A stretch of DNA of 64,000 nucleotides, taken from assembly GCA_963745765.1 (NCBI GenBank), contig CAVUYQ010000025.1:62001-126000 (forward strand), in the 5' to 3' direction. Numbering within the stretch: position 1 is the first letter of the stretch; each line of letters starts with the position of its first letter. This document shows positions 34,834 through 44,182 of this stretch, one piece after another. The notes under the pieces are model-generated. The model saw nothing but the letters and a program-made list of their open reading frames with translations. It did not search any database and was not told the DNA's origin. Made by a program: the position numbers and the translations under genes. Source of the DNA: Ww85 sp963745765 (GTDB lineage: Bacteria; Desulfobacterota; Desulfobulbia; Desulfobulbales; Desulfocapsaceae).

Positions 34834-35745
34834 TCATTTACGGAACGGATGATGCTTGTGCCAGTGGCGTGCAATATCGATTCGGCGGCACAGCCAGACT
34901 TTTTCATGCTTCTGTACATACTCGATGAAACGTTTAAGTGAGGCGGTACGGGCGGGGCGCCCAACCAGACGACAGTGCAGTCCCACGGACAACATTTTAG
35001 GTTGTTCAGCCCCTTCAGCATACAAGGTATCAAAAGCGTCCTTGAGATAGGTAAAAAACTGGTCACCGCAATTGAACCCCTGATAGCTGGCAAATCGCAT
35101 ATCGTTTGTATCGAGTGTATACGGTATAGTCAGCACGTGATGCTCTCCAAATTCACTCCAATAGGGCAGATCGTCATCATAGGTATCGCATTCATACAAA
35201 AACCCACCTTCTTCCGCCACCAGTCGGCGCGTGTTCGGACTTGTTCGGCCGGTATACCAGCCAAGAGGTCTTTCACCGGTGACCTTTTTTATGATCTCAA
35301 TGGCTTTTTGCAGATGCTCACGTTCCTCTTTTTCATCCATATACTGATAATTGATCCAGCGGTAGCCATGACTGCAGATCTCATGGCCATCCTGCAACAC
35401 TGCTTCAGCAACCTCCGGGTGACGCTCCAGTGCCATCGCCACGCCAAATACCGTCAGTGGAACACCATGTTCCCTGAATAACCTCAGAACACGCCAAACA
35501 CCGGCACGACTGCCGTACTCGTAGAGTGATTCCATGCTCATGTGGCGAACACCGACAAGCGGAGGGGTGCCTATCATTTCTGACAAAAAGGACTCAGACT
35601 CCTCATCGCCATGAAGTATGCATCGTTCGCCACCCTCCTCGTAGTTCAAGACAAAGGAAACTGCAATGCGCGCACCACCAGGCCAGCGGGGATCAGGCGG
35701 TGATTGACCGTAACCTATTAAATTCCTGTCGTATTTCTGATTCAT
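34834..35745 (-). CDS. puuE: PuuE-type allantoinase (polysaccharide-deacetylase fold)
   Basis: About 303 residues from the ATG at 35745, chosen for its TAAGGAG site; the frame extends 13 codons further. The protein has the NodB-like fold in its PuuE form: DRNLIGYGQSPPDPRWPGGARIAVSFVLNYEEGGE, MSMESLYEYGSRAGVWRVLRLF, EICSHGYRWINYQYM, GWYTGRTSPNTRRLVAEEGG and LSVGLHCRLVGRPARTASLKRF. PuuE enzymes open the hydantoin ring of allantoin to give allantoate without the metal centre of classical AllB. It is divergent from an allantoin/hydantoin racemase, and sites of the shared palindrome lie between them. Confidence 0.9.
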   Translation of the reverse strand: MNQKYDRNLIGYGQSPPDPRWPGGARIAVSFVLNYEEGGERCILHGDEESESFLSEMIGTPPLVGVRHMSMESLYEYGSRAGVWRVLRLFREHGVPLTVFGVAMALERHPEVAEAVLQDGHEICSHGYRWINYQYMDEKEEREHLQKAIEIIKKVTGERPLGWYTGRTSPNTRRLVAEEGGFLYECDTYDDDLPYWSEFGEHHVLTIPYTLDTNDMRFASYQGFNCGDQFFTYLKDAFDTLYAEGAEQPKMLSVGLHCRLVGRPARTASLKRFIEYVQKHEKVWLCRRIDIARHWHKHHPFRK

Positions 35746-35843
35746 GATAAGCTCCTTACTTGTTGGTTGACTCTCTTTTAACAAAAAGGTTCAGCTGTAT
35801 GCGGTCACCTTACGACACAATATGAATAACATTGCGCTAAAAT

Positions 35844-35882
35844 TTGTTTACAATTATACTTTTGATTGTATAAATGTAAACA
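35844..35882 (-). promoter_or_regulatory. puuE promoter with overlapping operator
   Basis: On the minus strand TTTACA (35875-35880) and a perfect TATAAT (35853-35858) are spaced 16 bases apart. TTGTAAACAA (35844-35853, minus) overlaps the -10 edge and start point. TGTTTACA at 35875-35882 forms an additional inverted partner. The arrangement fits repression by the regulator proposed for this region. Confidence 0.6.
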
Positions 35883-36133
35883 GGTTTTATTTAATTTATA
35901 TTTCTTTATTCTCAGATTGTGAGCCGCCTGAGGAGATGGGTTGTCATCGCTTGTACTACGGTGACAAGCGGCAAAATACGATTTTGTGTTAACCGTCGCT
36001 TGAGTAAAAATTGTTTTTAAGAACAAATATATATTGGGCTTTTTAAAACAAGCAGACATGACGGGATAGAACAAAGCAATTAATCGGGAATCTTCTTGGA
36101 CAATGCATTTATTGTCGTAACATGATCTTTTTT

Positions 36134-36143
36134 TTGTAAACAA
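36134..36143 (+). promoter_or_regulatory. Candidate operator upstream of the racemase
   Basis: TTGTAAACAA lies about 95 bases before the racemase start. It is the same decamer, in the same orientation relative to its gene, as the one at the divergent puuE promoter. Confidence 0.5.
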
Positions 36144-36237
36144 TAAAGACCATAGCAGTCGATTCCCATAGCTGATAGAGCAGGGAAAAACTGCTGTCAA
36201 ATGGGCTCTATTTTTCAGGTCAAAAAGGAGTACTTGC

Positions 36238-36972
36238 ATGAAAATACGAGTAATTAACCCGAATACAACCATCAGTATGACCGATAAAATAGGTGAGGCT
36301 GCCCGTAAAATAGCTTCACCAGGCACGGTCATCGTGGCCAGTAATCCCAAGAGCGGCCCGGTTTCCATCGAGAGTCACTTCGACGAGGCAATCAGCGCCG
36401 TCGGCGTTACCGAAGAGGTGCGCGCCGGTGAAAGCGATAATACCGACGCTTACATTGTCGCCTGTTTTGGTGACCCCGGCCTGCTGGCAGCCCGGGAACT
36501 TACCGCAGCACCGGTAATTGGTATTGCTGAAGCGGCCTTTCACGTCGCAACTTTGATCAGTACGCGGTTTTCAGTTGTTACGACGTTGGGCCGAACCGGT
36601 ATCATTGCCGAACATCTTCTCCAGGTATACGGTTTTTCCCACCATTGCCGAAAGGTGCGTGCAGCCGAGATACCGGTGCTGGACCTTGAGGATGATAGCG
36701 ACGCAGCCCTGGATCGGATTGTCGAAGAGTGTCTTCGTGCTAAAGCCGAAGATAATATCGGCGCTATTGTTCTTGGTTGCGGCGGCATGGCGGACCTGAG
36801 GAGTCACATTCAGGAAAAAGTCGGTCTGCCAATGGTGGAAGGCGTTACGGCCGCCGTGAAACTGGCCGAGTCCCTGGTAAGTCTTGGCTTGGGAACGAGT
36901 AAATACGGAGACTTGGCGCCGCCTCGTCCGAAACGCTTCACCGGGCAATTTGCTCACCTGTCCCATCTATAA
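36238..36972 (+). CDS. Asp/Glu/hydantoin racemase family, probable allantoin or hydantoin racemase
   Basis: A 244-residue protein of the two-cysteine racemase family. It starts IRVINPNTTISMTDKI, typical of the hydantoin/allantoin branch. The catalytic pair is Cys76 (VACFGDPGL) and Cys181 (VLGCGGMADL). Such enzymes interconvert the two forms of allantoin or 5-substituted hydantoins so that a stereospecific ring-opening enzyme can use both. The divergent PuuE allantoinase makes allantoin racemase (HpxA/AllR-like role) the most likely function. The ribosome site is AAGGAG. Confidence 0.9.
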   Translation: MKIRVINPNTTISMTDKIGEAARKIASPGTVIVASNPKSGPVSIESHFDEAISAVGVTEEVRAGESDNTDAYIVACFGDPGLLAARELTAAPVIGIAEAAFHVATLISTRFSVVTTLGRTGIIAEHLLQVYGFSHHCRKVRAAEIPVLDLEDDSDAALDRIVEECLRAKAEDNIGAIVLGCGGMADLRSHIQEKVGLPMVEGVTAAVKLAESLVSLGLGTSKYGDLAPPRPKRFTGQFAHLSHL

Positions 36973-37206
36973 AGGTAACGGCAGACCTGCACTTTTAGGA
37001 ACATTCAGATCTACCCTGCGTGAGAAACCTGGCTCTATTGACATCTGGAATGCGCCATCGCGCAGCCAGGCCTCAAGCTGCAGGCCGAAAAAAACCAATT
37101 ATCGTGTCAGGCGGCGGGAACGGCAACGTTCTGCAATCTCCTGATTTCCACGCCATTATCACCGCCGTGAGAACATCAATTCCGGAGGTCTGCCGATATC
37201 CCGGGT

Positions 37207-37929
37207 TTATATCTCCCCGCCGAGGTACGCGGCCCTGATCCTTTCATCATGCAGCAGCTCTTTTGAAAAGCCGCTGATCACCACATTCCCCGTGGTCATG
37301 GCGTAGGCACGATGGGAAATGCTGAGCGCCATCCGGGAATTTTGCTCAACCAGGATAACCGATACGCCTTCATCCCGATTGATTGCCACTATTGAACGGG
37401 CAATATCCTGCACCAATTTTGGAGCGATTCCCAGCGAGGGCTCGTCCAGCAGCAGAAGACGCGGTTTTGCCATCAGGGCGCGGCCGATGACGAGCATTTG
37501 CTGCTCACCGCCGCTCAGGGTGCCGGCAGCCTGAGAAAAGCGTTCCTGCAGACGGGGAAAACGTCCAAGTACGCTGTCGAGCGTTTTGGCAATATCTTTT
37601 TTATCATTTCGGGTAAAGGCTCCCATCAGCAGGTTGTCTTTGACCGACATGAACGGGAAAACTCGCCGTCCCTCCGGGACCATGGCTATGCCGATTCGCA
37701 CGATCTCAGAGGCAGAGCGCCCGTCTAACCGTTCACCCTGAAAATAGATTGAGCCGGCCGAAATCTTTCTCAGCCCGGTAATGGCCCGCAGGATGGATGA
37801 CTTTCCTGCACCGTTTGCACCTATCAAGGCAACGGTTTCGCCTTCCATGAGATTGATCGAAACTTTTTTCAGGGCATAGATATTGTCGTAATAGAGCTCA
37901 ACGTCCTCAAATTTCAGCATCTCTTTCAT
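37207..37929 (-). CDS. livF: Branched-chain-type ABC transporter ATPase LivF
   Basis: A 240-residue ATPase. Walker A GANGAGKSS near residues 37-45, signature TLSGGEQQMLVIGRALM, Walker B LLLDEPSLGIAPKLV and ILVEQNSRMAL are present, as in LivF. It is the last gene of livKHMGF, two bases after livG. HAAT-type transporters of this kind also carry urea, amides and other small compounds, so branched-chain amino acids are not assured. The location beside ureide genes makes another substrate plausible. Confidence 0.93.
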   Translation of the reverse strand: MKEMLKFEDVELYYDNIYALKKVSINLMEGETVALIGANGAGKSSILRAITGLRKISAGSIYFQGERLDGRSASEIVRIGIAMVPEGRRVFPFMSVKDNLLMGAFTRNDKKDIAKTLDSVLGRFPRLQERFSQAAGTLSGGEQQMLVIGRALMAKPRLLLLDEPSLGIAPKLVQDIARSIVAINRDEGVSVILVEQNSRMALSISHRAYAMTTGNVVISGFSKELLHDERIRAAYLGGEI

Positions 37930-37931
37930 GG

Positions 37932-38711
37932 CTAGATCCCAATCGTTATGTCTTCACTTCCAAGATACGCTTCAATCACCTTCTCGTTGTTCTGTATTTC
38001 CAGGGGAGTCCCTTCGGCAATTTTCTCTCCAAAATTCAGGACAACAATTCTGTCCGATATTGCCATCACCGCCGACATATCATGTTCCACGAGCAAGACC
38101 GTCACCCCGCTGTCCCGGACTTTGCGGACCAACCCAACCGTATGCATGGTCTCATCGTGGTTCATGCCGGCAAATGGTTCGTCCAGCAATAAGATGGTCG
38201 GGTCGGTGGCCATACCGATGGCGATGCCCAGCGCCCGCAAGTGACCTTGCGGCAGGTTACTGGCAACTTCGTCGCGAATGTCATCGAGTCCAAGAAATTC
38301 AAGGATTTCATCAGCGGTCCTGCTGAATTTTCTGACGTCCTCCCGGGCGGCTTTGCTGCCGAAAAAATATCCTGCCAGGGTCGCTTTTGCGCGCAGGTGC
38401 TGGGCAACAATGACGTTCTCATGGGTGGTCATGCTCTTGAAAATGGTCGTCTCCTGAAAGGTGCGGACAACACCCTTGCGCGCCACCAGGTGCGGCGAGA
38501 GGTTCGAGATCTTTTCACCCTTGAAAAACACCTCGCCGGAGGTCGTCGGCAAAAAAGAAGTAATCATCTTGAAGAGTGTTGATTTACCGGCCCCGTTGGG
38601 GCCGATTACCGACAGGATCTCTTTCTCTTCAACGTCGAAAGACACATCGCTGTTTGCTGTCAGGCCCCCGAATTTCTTGGTGACGTTTTTGACTTGCAGC
38701 AGAGGGTTCAT
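37932..38711 (-). CDS. livG: Branched-chain-type ABC transporter ATPase LivG
   Basis: A 259-residue ATPase. The features are VTKKFGGLTANSDVSFDVE, Walker A GPNGAGKST near residues 37-45, the LivG-specific long helical insert with VARKGVVRTFQETTIFKSMTTHENV, signature LPQGHLRALGIAIGMATDP (a degenerate LSxGQ), and Walker B LLLDEPFAGMNHDE. It overlaps livM by four bases. The signature LPQGHLR departs more than usual from LSYGQQR. Confidence 0.93.
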   Translation of the reverse strand: MNPLLQVKNVTKKFGGLTANSDVSFDVEEKEILSVIGPNGAGKSTLFKMITSFLPTTSGEVFFKGEKISNLSPHLVARKGVVRTFQETTIFKSMTTHENVIVAQHLRAKATLAGYFFGSKAAREDVRKFSRTADEILEFLGLDDIRDEVASNLPQGHLRALGIAIGMATDPTILLLDEPFAGMNHDETMHTVGLVRKVRDSGVTVLLVEHDMSAVMAISDRIVVLNFGEKIAEGTPLEIQNNEKVIEAYLGSEDITIGI

Positions 38712-39694
38712 TTTCGCACCCCTTTCAATTTGGAGAAACGTATACTGAGCAGGCCGTTGGGCAGAACCAGCATCAGGAAGATCAGCAGGCTGGAATAGAT
38801 CAGCAGCTGATATTTCCCGAGCTCAAAGAGAAGGCTCCAGCCGAAATAGAGGGTAAGCGTGCCGAGCATCGGCCCAAAGACATAGCCGAGACCGCCCAAA
38901 AAACAATTAAGCATGAAATTGATTGAGTCTGAGACCTGAAAGCTGGAAGGGTAAATCGATTGCGAAATTGCCACAAACATGGCGCCGCCGATGCCGCCGA
39001 GAAAAGATGATATCGCAAAGACGATAATCCGCAAATAGGCGATATTCACCCCGATTGAAGAGGCCAGTTCCTCATTTTGCTGCAGTGAACGGCACAGATG
39101 GCCGAAACGGGAATTTACCAGTCGGTACATACCGGCAAAACAGATAACCATCAGTATGCAGGCCACGTAATAAAAGGCCAGTTTATCATTTTCGAGCAGG
39201 GAAAAGTCAGGTAGTATCGTCAAGCCGAAAATTGACAGCGGGCCAGGCCGAGGGATTGAAACAATACCCTTGGCACCGTTGGTGATCGGCAGGGCCAGCA
39301 TGGTCAGGCGGGACACTTCTGTCAGGACCAGCGTTACCATGGCAAAATAAACGCCCTTCAGACGCAGGATCGGCAAACCGATGAGGACGGCAACGCCGGC
39401 ACAGAACAGACCCGCCAGGGGCAATGTCAGCCAGAAGGAGAGACCCGCCTTGGTGATGAGGATGGCGGAAACATAGCCGCCGATGAGCGCAAAAGCGCCC
39501 TGGCCGATGTTAATACGGCCGATATAAAAGGTCAGCCAGACACCGGCGCTGGCTATCGACAGGAGGGCGACCGATGTCAGTGTGTAGTAAAAGTCCCAGC
39601 GGCCGGATGCGGCAATGATGTATGGTGCCGCAATAAACACCACGAACAGAAAAATCGCCACGCCGATAAGGTGCTTATATTTGATTGTGTTCAT
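38708..39694 (-). CDS. livM: Branched-chain-type ABC transporter permease LivM
   Basis: A 328-residue membrane protein with about nine helices. LivM motifs include NIGQGAFALIGGYVSAIL near residues 62-79, LRLKGVYFAMVTLVLTEVSRL, the cytoplasmic SRFGHLCRSLQQNEELASSIGVN and FLGGIGGAMFVAISQSIYPSSF. It pairs with LivH to form the channel. It begins five bases after livH and overlaps livG by four bases. Confidence 0.93.
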   Translation of the reverse strand: MNTIKYKHLIGVAIFLFVVFIAAPYIIAASGRWDFYYTLTSVALLSIASAGVWLTFYIGRINIGQGAFALIGGYVSAILITKAGLSFWLTLPLAGLFCAGVAVLIGLPILRLKGVYFAMVTLVLTEVSRLTMLALPITNGAKGIVSIPRPGPLSIFGLTILPDFSLLENDKLAFYYVACILMVICFAGMYRLVNSRFGHLCRSLQQNEELASSIGVNIAYLRIIVFAISSFLGGIGGAMFVAISQSIYPSSFQVSDSINFMLNCFLGGLGYVFGPMLGTLTLYFGWSLLFELGKYQLLIYSSLLIFLMLVLPNGLLSIRFSKLKGVRK

Positions 39695-39699
39695 GATTG

Positions 39700-40569
39700 T
39701 TACCCCCAGGGTTTGCCCATGAGGCCTTGTGGTCGAAACGACAGGAAGACCATCAGCGAAGCGAAAATGAGAAGATAGGTGATATCGCCGTATTGTGAGA
39801 GCACTGCCAGGCCGACAGCCTCGAGTGCTCCGAGAATGAAGCCGCCGGCGATCGCCCCGGAAATAACCCCGGCACCGCCGATCATGACCATCATAAAGGC
39901 CTTGATTGAAACAGGACCTCCCATGCCCAGGTTGACGCCGGTAATGGTCACCAGCAGTCCACCGACAAGACCGGCCAGCATGGCGCCGAGAGCAAAACCG
40001 ATCATGGAATAGCGATCGACATTGACCCCCATGAGTTCGGCCGCAACACGGTCCTGGGCAAAGGCGCGGAGTGCTCTTCCTGTTTTGCTGTACTGCATGA
40101 AGGCAATGAATCCGGCGATGCTCATGATAGCCAGGACAAAGACCAGAATCCTGTCATAGGGAAGAATGATCCTAAAATCCCAATTGAATACGCCGTTAAG
40201 GATCTTCGGAACGCCTCGCTGTTTTTCGCCGAAAACCAGGAGGATGACTGCATCCAGCAGAAAGGCGATACCTGCCGCGAGAAGCATCGTGCTCTCTTCC
40301 CGCACGGATCGTTTGATAACGGGACGAAACAGGAAATATTCAATGAGTGCACCGACGATCGCCAGGGTTACCGCCGTCCCTGCCAGCCCAACAACAAAGG
40401 GCAGTCCTAGCTTTCCGTAGATGGTGTAGGTGACAAAGCCACCCAGGACATACATTTGGCCATGGGCAAAATTCAGGACGTTCATCAAGGCGAAAATGAG
40501 GGTAAGGCCTAAGGCTATCATGGCGTATTGGGCGCCCAGATACAACGCATTCACGATTACCTGTTCCAT
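39700..40569 (-). CDS. livH: Branched-chain-type ABC transporter permease LivH
   Basis: A 289-residue membrane protein with about eight helices. LivH motifs include ALGLTLIFALMNVLNFAHGQMYVLGGFVTY near residues 20-50, YSKTGRALRAFAQDRVAAELMGVNVDRY, and GLVGGLLVTITGVNLGMGGPVSIKAFMMVMIGGAGVISGAIAGG. It follows livK after a stable hairpin at 40590-40619. Confidence 0.93.
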   Translation of the reverse strand: MEQVIVNALYLGAQYAMIALGLTLIFALMNVLNFAHGQMYVLGGFVTYTIYGKLGLPFVVGLAGTAVTLAIVGALIEYFLFRPVIKRSVREESTMLLAAGIAFLLDAVILLVFGEKQRGVPKILNGVFNWDFRIILPYDRILVFVLAIMSIAGFIAFMQYSKTGRALRAFAQDRVAAELMGVNVDRYSMIGFALGAMLAGLVGGLLVTITGVNLGMGGPVSIKAFMMVMIGGAGVISGAIAGGFILGALEAVGLAVLSQYGDITYLLIFASLMVFLSFRPQGLMGKPWG

Positions 40570-40589
40570 TCAGACACCTCTTTTGGACG

Positions 40590-40619
40590 TGTCCCGGGCA
40601 AAAAAGCAGGCCCGGGACA
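40590..40619 (-). promoter_or_regulatory. Stem-loop between livK and livH
   Basis: TGTCCCGGGC (40590-40599) and GCCCGGGACA (40610-40619) form a perfect GC-rich 10-bp stem around a ten-base loop. It sits in the 76-base gap between the binding-protein gene and the permease and probably lets livK be expressed above the rest. Confidence 0.6.
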
Positions 40620-40645
40620 ACGCACGTTAGTCAGGATTGGGTTTG

Positions 40646-41839
40646 TTAGTCGACCTCAGCTATGAACATCGTTTCGAACTTGCCATCATTGTAGACATTA
40701 ACAACCAGCGGTACCATCAGCTGCCGCTTCTGTCCAAAAGAGGTCATGCCCACATATTTCAGCTTCGCATCACCTTTCATGTAGGGGTTGGGGGCTTCAA
40801 AGGTGTCAATTGTTTTCTTGAATGCCTCGACATCGTTGATTGCCGCGGGATCTGCCTTCAGTGTCTCCAGGATGTACTCCAGTGCATAGACCTTGGTGTT
40901 GGACTCGTCGTTGTACTCACCGAACATCTTGGTGTAGCGATCGACAAATTCACGCATCATGTCTGAAGCAATTTCCGGAGTGGAGGCGCCGCCAACAGAA
41001 ATAAATCCATTCGCCAGATCTCCTGCGCCCTCTTTCAGAACGGCTGCATCCTGTGCTGTTTCTGTGGAGATGAGGCCTTGGAAACCCAGCTCGCGAGCCG
41101 AGCGGATCAGCTGCGGTGCGTTGGCGGGAGAGACGCCGGACAGGACCAAAAGGTCGGGTTTGGTCCGCATTACCGGGGTCAGAACCGGGGTAAAGTCGAT
41201 CGTATCAACCTGAAAGGTTACGTTTGATGATACAACATCGAGTCCCAGGGCCTTTGCAGCGGCAACACCGCCCTCACGCTGACTCAGGGGATCGGATTCG
41301 TTGGCTGAGACAAAAGCGATGGTCTTAACGCCTTTATTCTCTTTGAGATATTTGTAGATTGCCGGTCCGGACTGGTAGCTGGCAACCATACCGAGAATGG
41401 CATTGGATGCCGGTTTGGTGTAGAGCTCTTTCGGGAAAGCATAAGGGATATAGATAATGCCGTTGCGTTCTGCAACCGGACGGACGGCCGCCGCTCCATC
41501 ATCGACATTTGGTCCGACAACGTAATGGATACCTTCCTGCGCCATTTTTTCCATTCCGGCAATGGCACGCTTCGGGTCTTTCTGGTCATCGAAGGTGACA
41601 ATTTCGACATCATAGGTCGTGTCGCCAATCTTGACGCCACCTGTCTCGTTAATCCATTTTGCACGGGTCTGCATGGAGCGTACGTTTGAAATGCCCCAGG
41701 AAGCCGCCGGGCCGCTCGTAACACCAACAAAACCGATCTTGAGCACCTTGTTGGCGGCGAAACCTGTTGTGCCGAGCAATGCCGAGCAGACCAGTATCGC
41801 CACAATCGAAACCGCTTTAATTAAGGTTTTTCTGTGCAT
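40646..41839 (-). CDS. livK: Branched-chain-type periplasmic binding protein LivK
   Basis: About 397 residues from the ATG at 41839, which has a good AGGAG site; longer frames upstream lack one. A signal peptide spans residues 1-29 (cleavage near GFAA). The type-1 periplasmic fold is clear: LKIGFVGVTSGPAASWGISNVRSMQTRAKWINETGGV, then VHYVVGPNVDDGAAAVRPVAERNGIIYI and DFTPVLTPVMRTKPDLLVLSG. These features are typical of Leu/Ile/Val and amide-type receptors. The ligand is unknown. A palindromic operator covers its -35 box. Confidence 0.92.
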   Translation of the reverse strand: MHRKTLIKAVSIVAILVCSALLGTTGFAANKVLKIGFVGVTSGPAASWGISNVRSMQTRAKWINETGGVKIGDTTYDVEIVTFDDQKDPKRAIAGMEKMAQEGIHYVVGPNVDDGAAAVRPVAERNGIIYIPYAFPKELYTKPASNAILGMVASYQSGPAIYKYLKENKGVKTIAFVSANESDPLSQREGGVAAAKALGLDVVSSNVTFQVDTIDFTPVLTPVMRTKPDLLVLSGVSPANAPQLIRSARELGFQGLISTETAQDAAVLKEGAGDLANGFISVGGASTPEIASDMMREFVDRYTKMFGEYNDESNTKVYALEYILETLKADPAAINDVEAFKKTIDTFEAPNPYMKGDAKLKYVGMTSFGQKRQLMVPLVVNVYNDGKFETMFIAEVD

Positions 41840-41936
41840 AATTATTCTCCTATAGGTTTTGGTGATTTTTGTTGAAGTCCCAGGCAAAGGAGCCGGGACA
41901 AGGCTGATAGCCACTGCCGTCCTCTCTCTTATACGC

Positions 41937-41994
41937 ATGTTAGATTGTTGAAAATAATTGTCAACAATTATTTTTATAATTTGAAAACAATCTA
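41937..41994 (-). promoter_or_regulatory. liv operon promoter with nested palindromic operator
   Basis: On the minus strand TTGACA (41959-41964) and TAACAT (41937-41942) are spaced 16 bases apart. The -35 is covered by an 11-bp perfect palindrome, AAAATAATTGT-CA-ACAATTATTTT (41951-41974). This is nested in a second inverted repeat, TAGATTGTT (41941-41949) with AACAATCTA (41986-41994). The core TTGT-CA-ACAA matches sites at the other ureide promoters. Confidence 0.65.
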
Positions 41995-42658
41995 CTCAGC
42001 AATGTAAAATTATAATCATTTTTGTCGCCTGATGGCAGTAGCATGAGTGCATGTTAATAATATTACGCACGTTCAGACAAGAGCGTCACCTAACTTTGAG
42101 ACTTGAAATTATTGTGTGCCAGAAGCGCTTACTAATTGGTAGTTGAACCCTGGCTGAGATTTGTGAGAAAGTGTGATAAACCAGAGTTGCGTCATGCCGA
42201 GGATACAGCTCATGATTAAGGGGGAAAATCAGTTTCTATCAAGTATCAGTCTGAATAATCCGCAGTCAGTCGGGATGGCTGAGGGTCAAACGTTTATTGA
42301 AGGATCCTGGAAAATTTTTAAAAACGAGAAGGCGTAGGGGTACACTTAGGACCCGATCGCCGATGCGAAGAGATCTTTCATGAACTATTTTCAATGGTAC
42401 AAGGGTATACATGATAACGTTCTCAGCAAATTATTGCAGGTGCGACAGAAAGAGGGGAAAGTGTTAACGGCTCACGATTTGTCGTATAGATACATGCTAC
42501 GATTCCAAATAACAATAAGAGCATGGTATGTCAATAAACGGGAGCATTCCTGAAAACGGGAAATTGATCTAAACGGATTACATGAGAGCAAAGCTGACAG
42601 GAGCCGGTCTGAACATGGAGCGTCTGGCTTTTGCTTGAAATTCCCTGAAAGTGATAGA
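41995..42658. other. 664-base region without a supported gene
   Basis: Only short frames occur. The best is a 57-codon frame at 42380-42553 (start MNYFQWYKGIHDNVLSKLL), whose middle vaguely resembles a helix-turn-helix, and a 47-codon frame near 42196. Neither has a good ribosome site. The stretch may be the remains of a degraded gene upstream of the broken regulator that follows. Confidence 0.3.
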
Positions 42659-44016
42659 ATGATGGAGAATAAAAGAAACACAGAAGAAAGTGATCTCTTG
42701 AAGTTAAACCATGAAATCAGCGATTTTCTGACCGCAACGACTTCTCTTAGCAGCACATTAGATCATTTATTGTCGGTCTGCTGCAAGATTGAAGGCATCC
42801 ATGCTGCAACACTCTATCTAACAAACAAAACAACTGACGGTCTGACATTGGTTTCTCACTGCGGACTGGGTGAAAAATTCCTCAAGCATGTCAGGAACTA
42901 TGATTTTTCTACGCCGGAAACCATATTTGTTAGAAATGGAGAACCAATGTATTTCCAGTCTTTTGAAATGGATATGGATATTTTTTCATCCCGGGAGGCC
43001 AAGCAGCAGGGAATGAATTTAATCGCCATGATACCAGTCGAGATACGACAATCATGCCGTCGCTAATATGAATCTTTACTCCCGCGGGGTTGGCCGATTA
43101 ACCGCGAATAGCCGTTTGGCGCTCGAGGCGTTTGCCATGCGCACGGGCGGTAATTATTGCCCGTGTAAATGCCGTCTTTTCCTTACAGGAGAGTGAACAG
43201 AGATATCGTTCATTGTTAGGAACCATGAACGAAGGATTTATCATTCTAGATGAGAAATTCATTGTAACATATGGGAATAATAGAATTTGTGAAATGCTCG
43301 GATACCGATTTGAGGAAATATTAGGTCTGCCGGTGTCGTTTTTTTTCGATGAGGCAAATAAAGGAATCATGGAAAAGCAGATCAGGAAAAAGAGCGGCGA
43401 GCAAAATCAATCCTATGAGATAGCCTGGATCAAGGCCGATGGAAAGGCGATTAGCACAAAAGTTGCGCCAAGGGAAATTGTAGACGATCTGGGTAATGTT
43501 AAAGGAAGTTTTGCTGTCATCATGGACATTACTGAAATCACTGAGACGAATACGATATTACGAAATAAGGAGCGGGACCTCATTGAGAAAACGGTCAGTT
43601 TACAGGAGGTGAATACAGCACTGCGGGTAGTGCTGAAAAAACGAGACGAGGACAAAAATGAACTTGAAGAGAAAGTAGTCAGGAACATTGAGCAGTTGGT
43701 TCTTCCTCTTCTTGGGAAAATCAAAGAGAGGAAATTAGATGCCACCCAGGAATCATTATTTGAGATTCTTGAATCGAACCTGGCCAATATTGTGTCTCCG
43801 TTTTCAAAGAACATGGTTTCAAGGCACCTGGAACTGACCCCGACTGAATTCACTATTGCAAACTACATTCGTGAAGGAAAAACAACAAAAGAAATAGCTG
43901 AAATCAGCCATTTATCAATCCGGACTATAGAAACGCACCGGTTTAGAATCAGGAAAAAACTGGATTTGAACAATAAAAAAATAAGCCTCCAATCCTACCT
44001 TCTCTCCCTGCAATAA
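42659..44016 (+). pseudogene. GAF-PAS-LuxR transcriptional regulator with two +1 frame breaks
   Basis: Three frames assemble into one regulator of about 450 residues. The first (from ATG 42659) is the start of a GAF domain (LLKLNHEISDFLTATTSLSSTLDHLLSVCCKIEGIHAATLYL). It goes out of frame at about 43046, where a second frame continues DNHAVANMNLYSRGVGRLT. This switches near 43149-43153 to the third frame with a PAS domain (EQRYRSLLGTMNEGFIILDEKFIVTYGNNRICEMLGYRFEEILG). A coiled coil and a LuxR-type helix-turn-helix (LTPTEFTIANYIREGKTTKEIAEISHLSIRTIETHRFRIRKKL) follow. Each switch needs one extra base skipped. It may control the adjacent binding-protein and TRAP genes if functional. Confidence 0.75.
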
Positions 44017-44039
44017 TACGTACGATATTGTACGTATTA
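44014..44039. terminator. Hairpin at the end of the LuxR-type regulator
   Basis: TAATACGTAC (44014-44023) and GTACGTATTA (44030-44039) form a perfect 10-bp stem around GATATT, and ACGTAC repeats again directly after. It overlaps the regulator's stop codon. It is followed by GTGTATTTT rather than a clean T-run, so an operator is an alternative. Confidence 0.45.
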
Positions 44040-44182
44040 CGTACGTGTATTTTCAGTCTTGAGTCGATTCTGTTTTTTGCAATACCCTGACATCAATCAT
44101 CTACGTTTTCTTCTTGGGGGATCAATTGAGCATTTACCCCGCTAAAAATAATTGTGAGGATCCGGAAAGAACATGACACTCC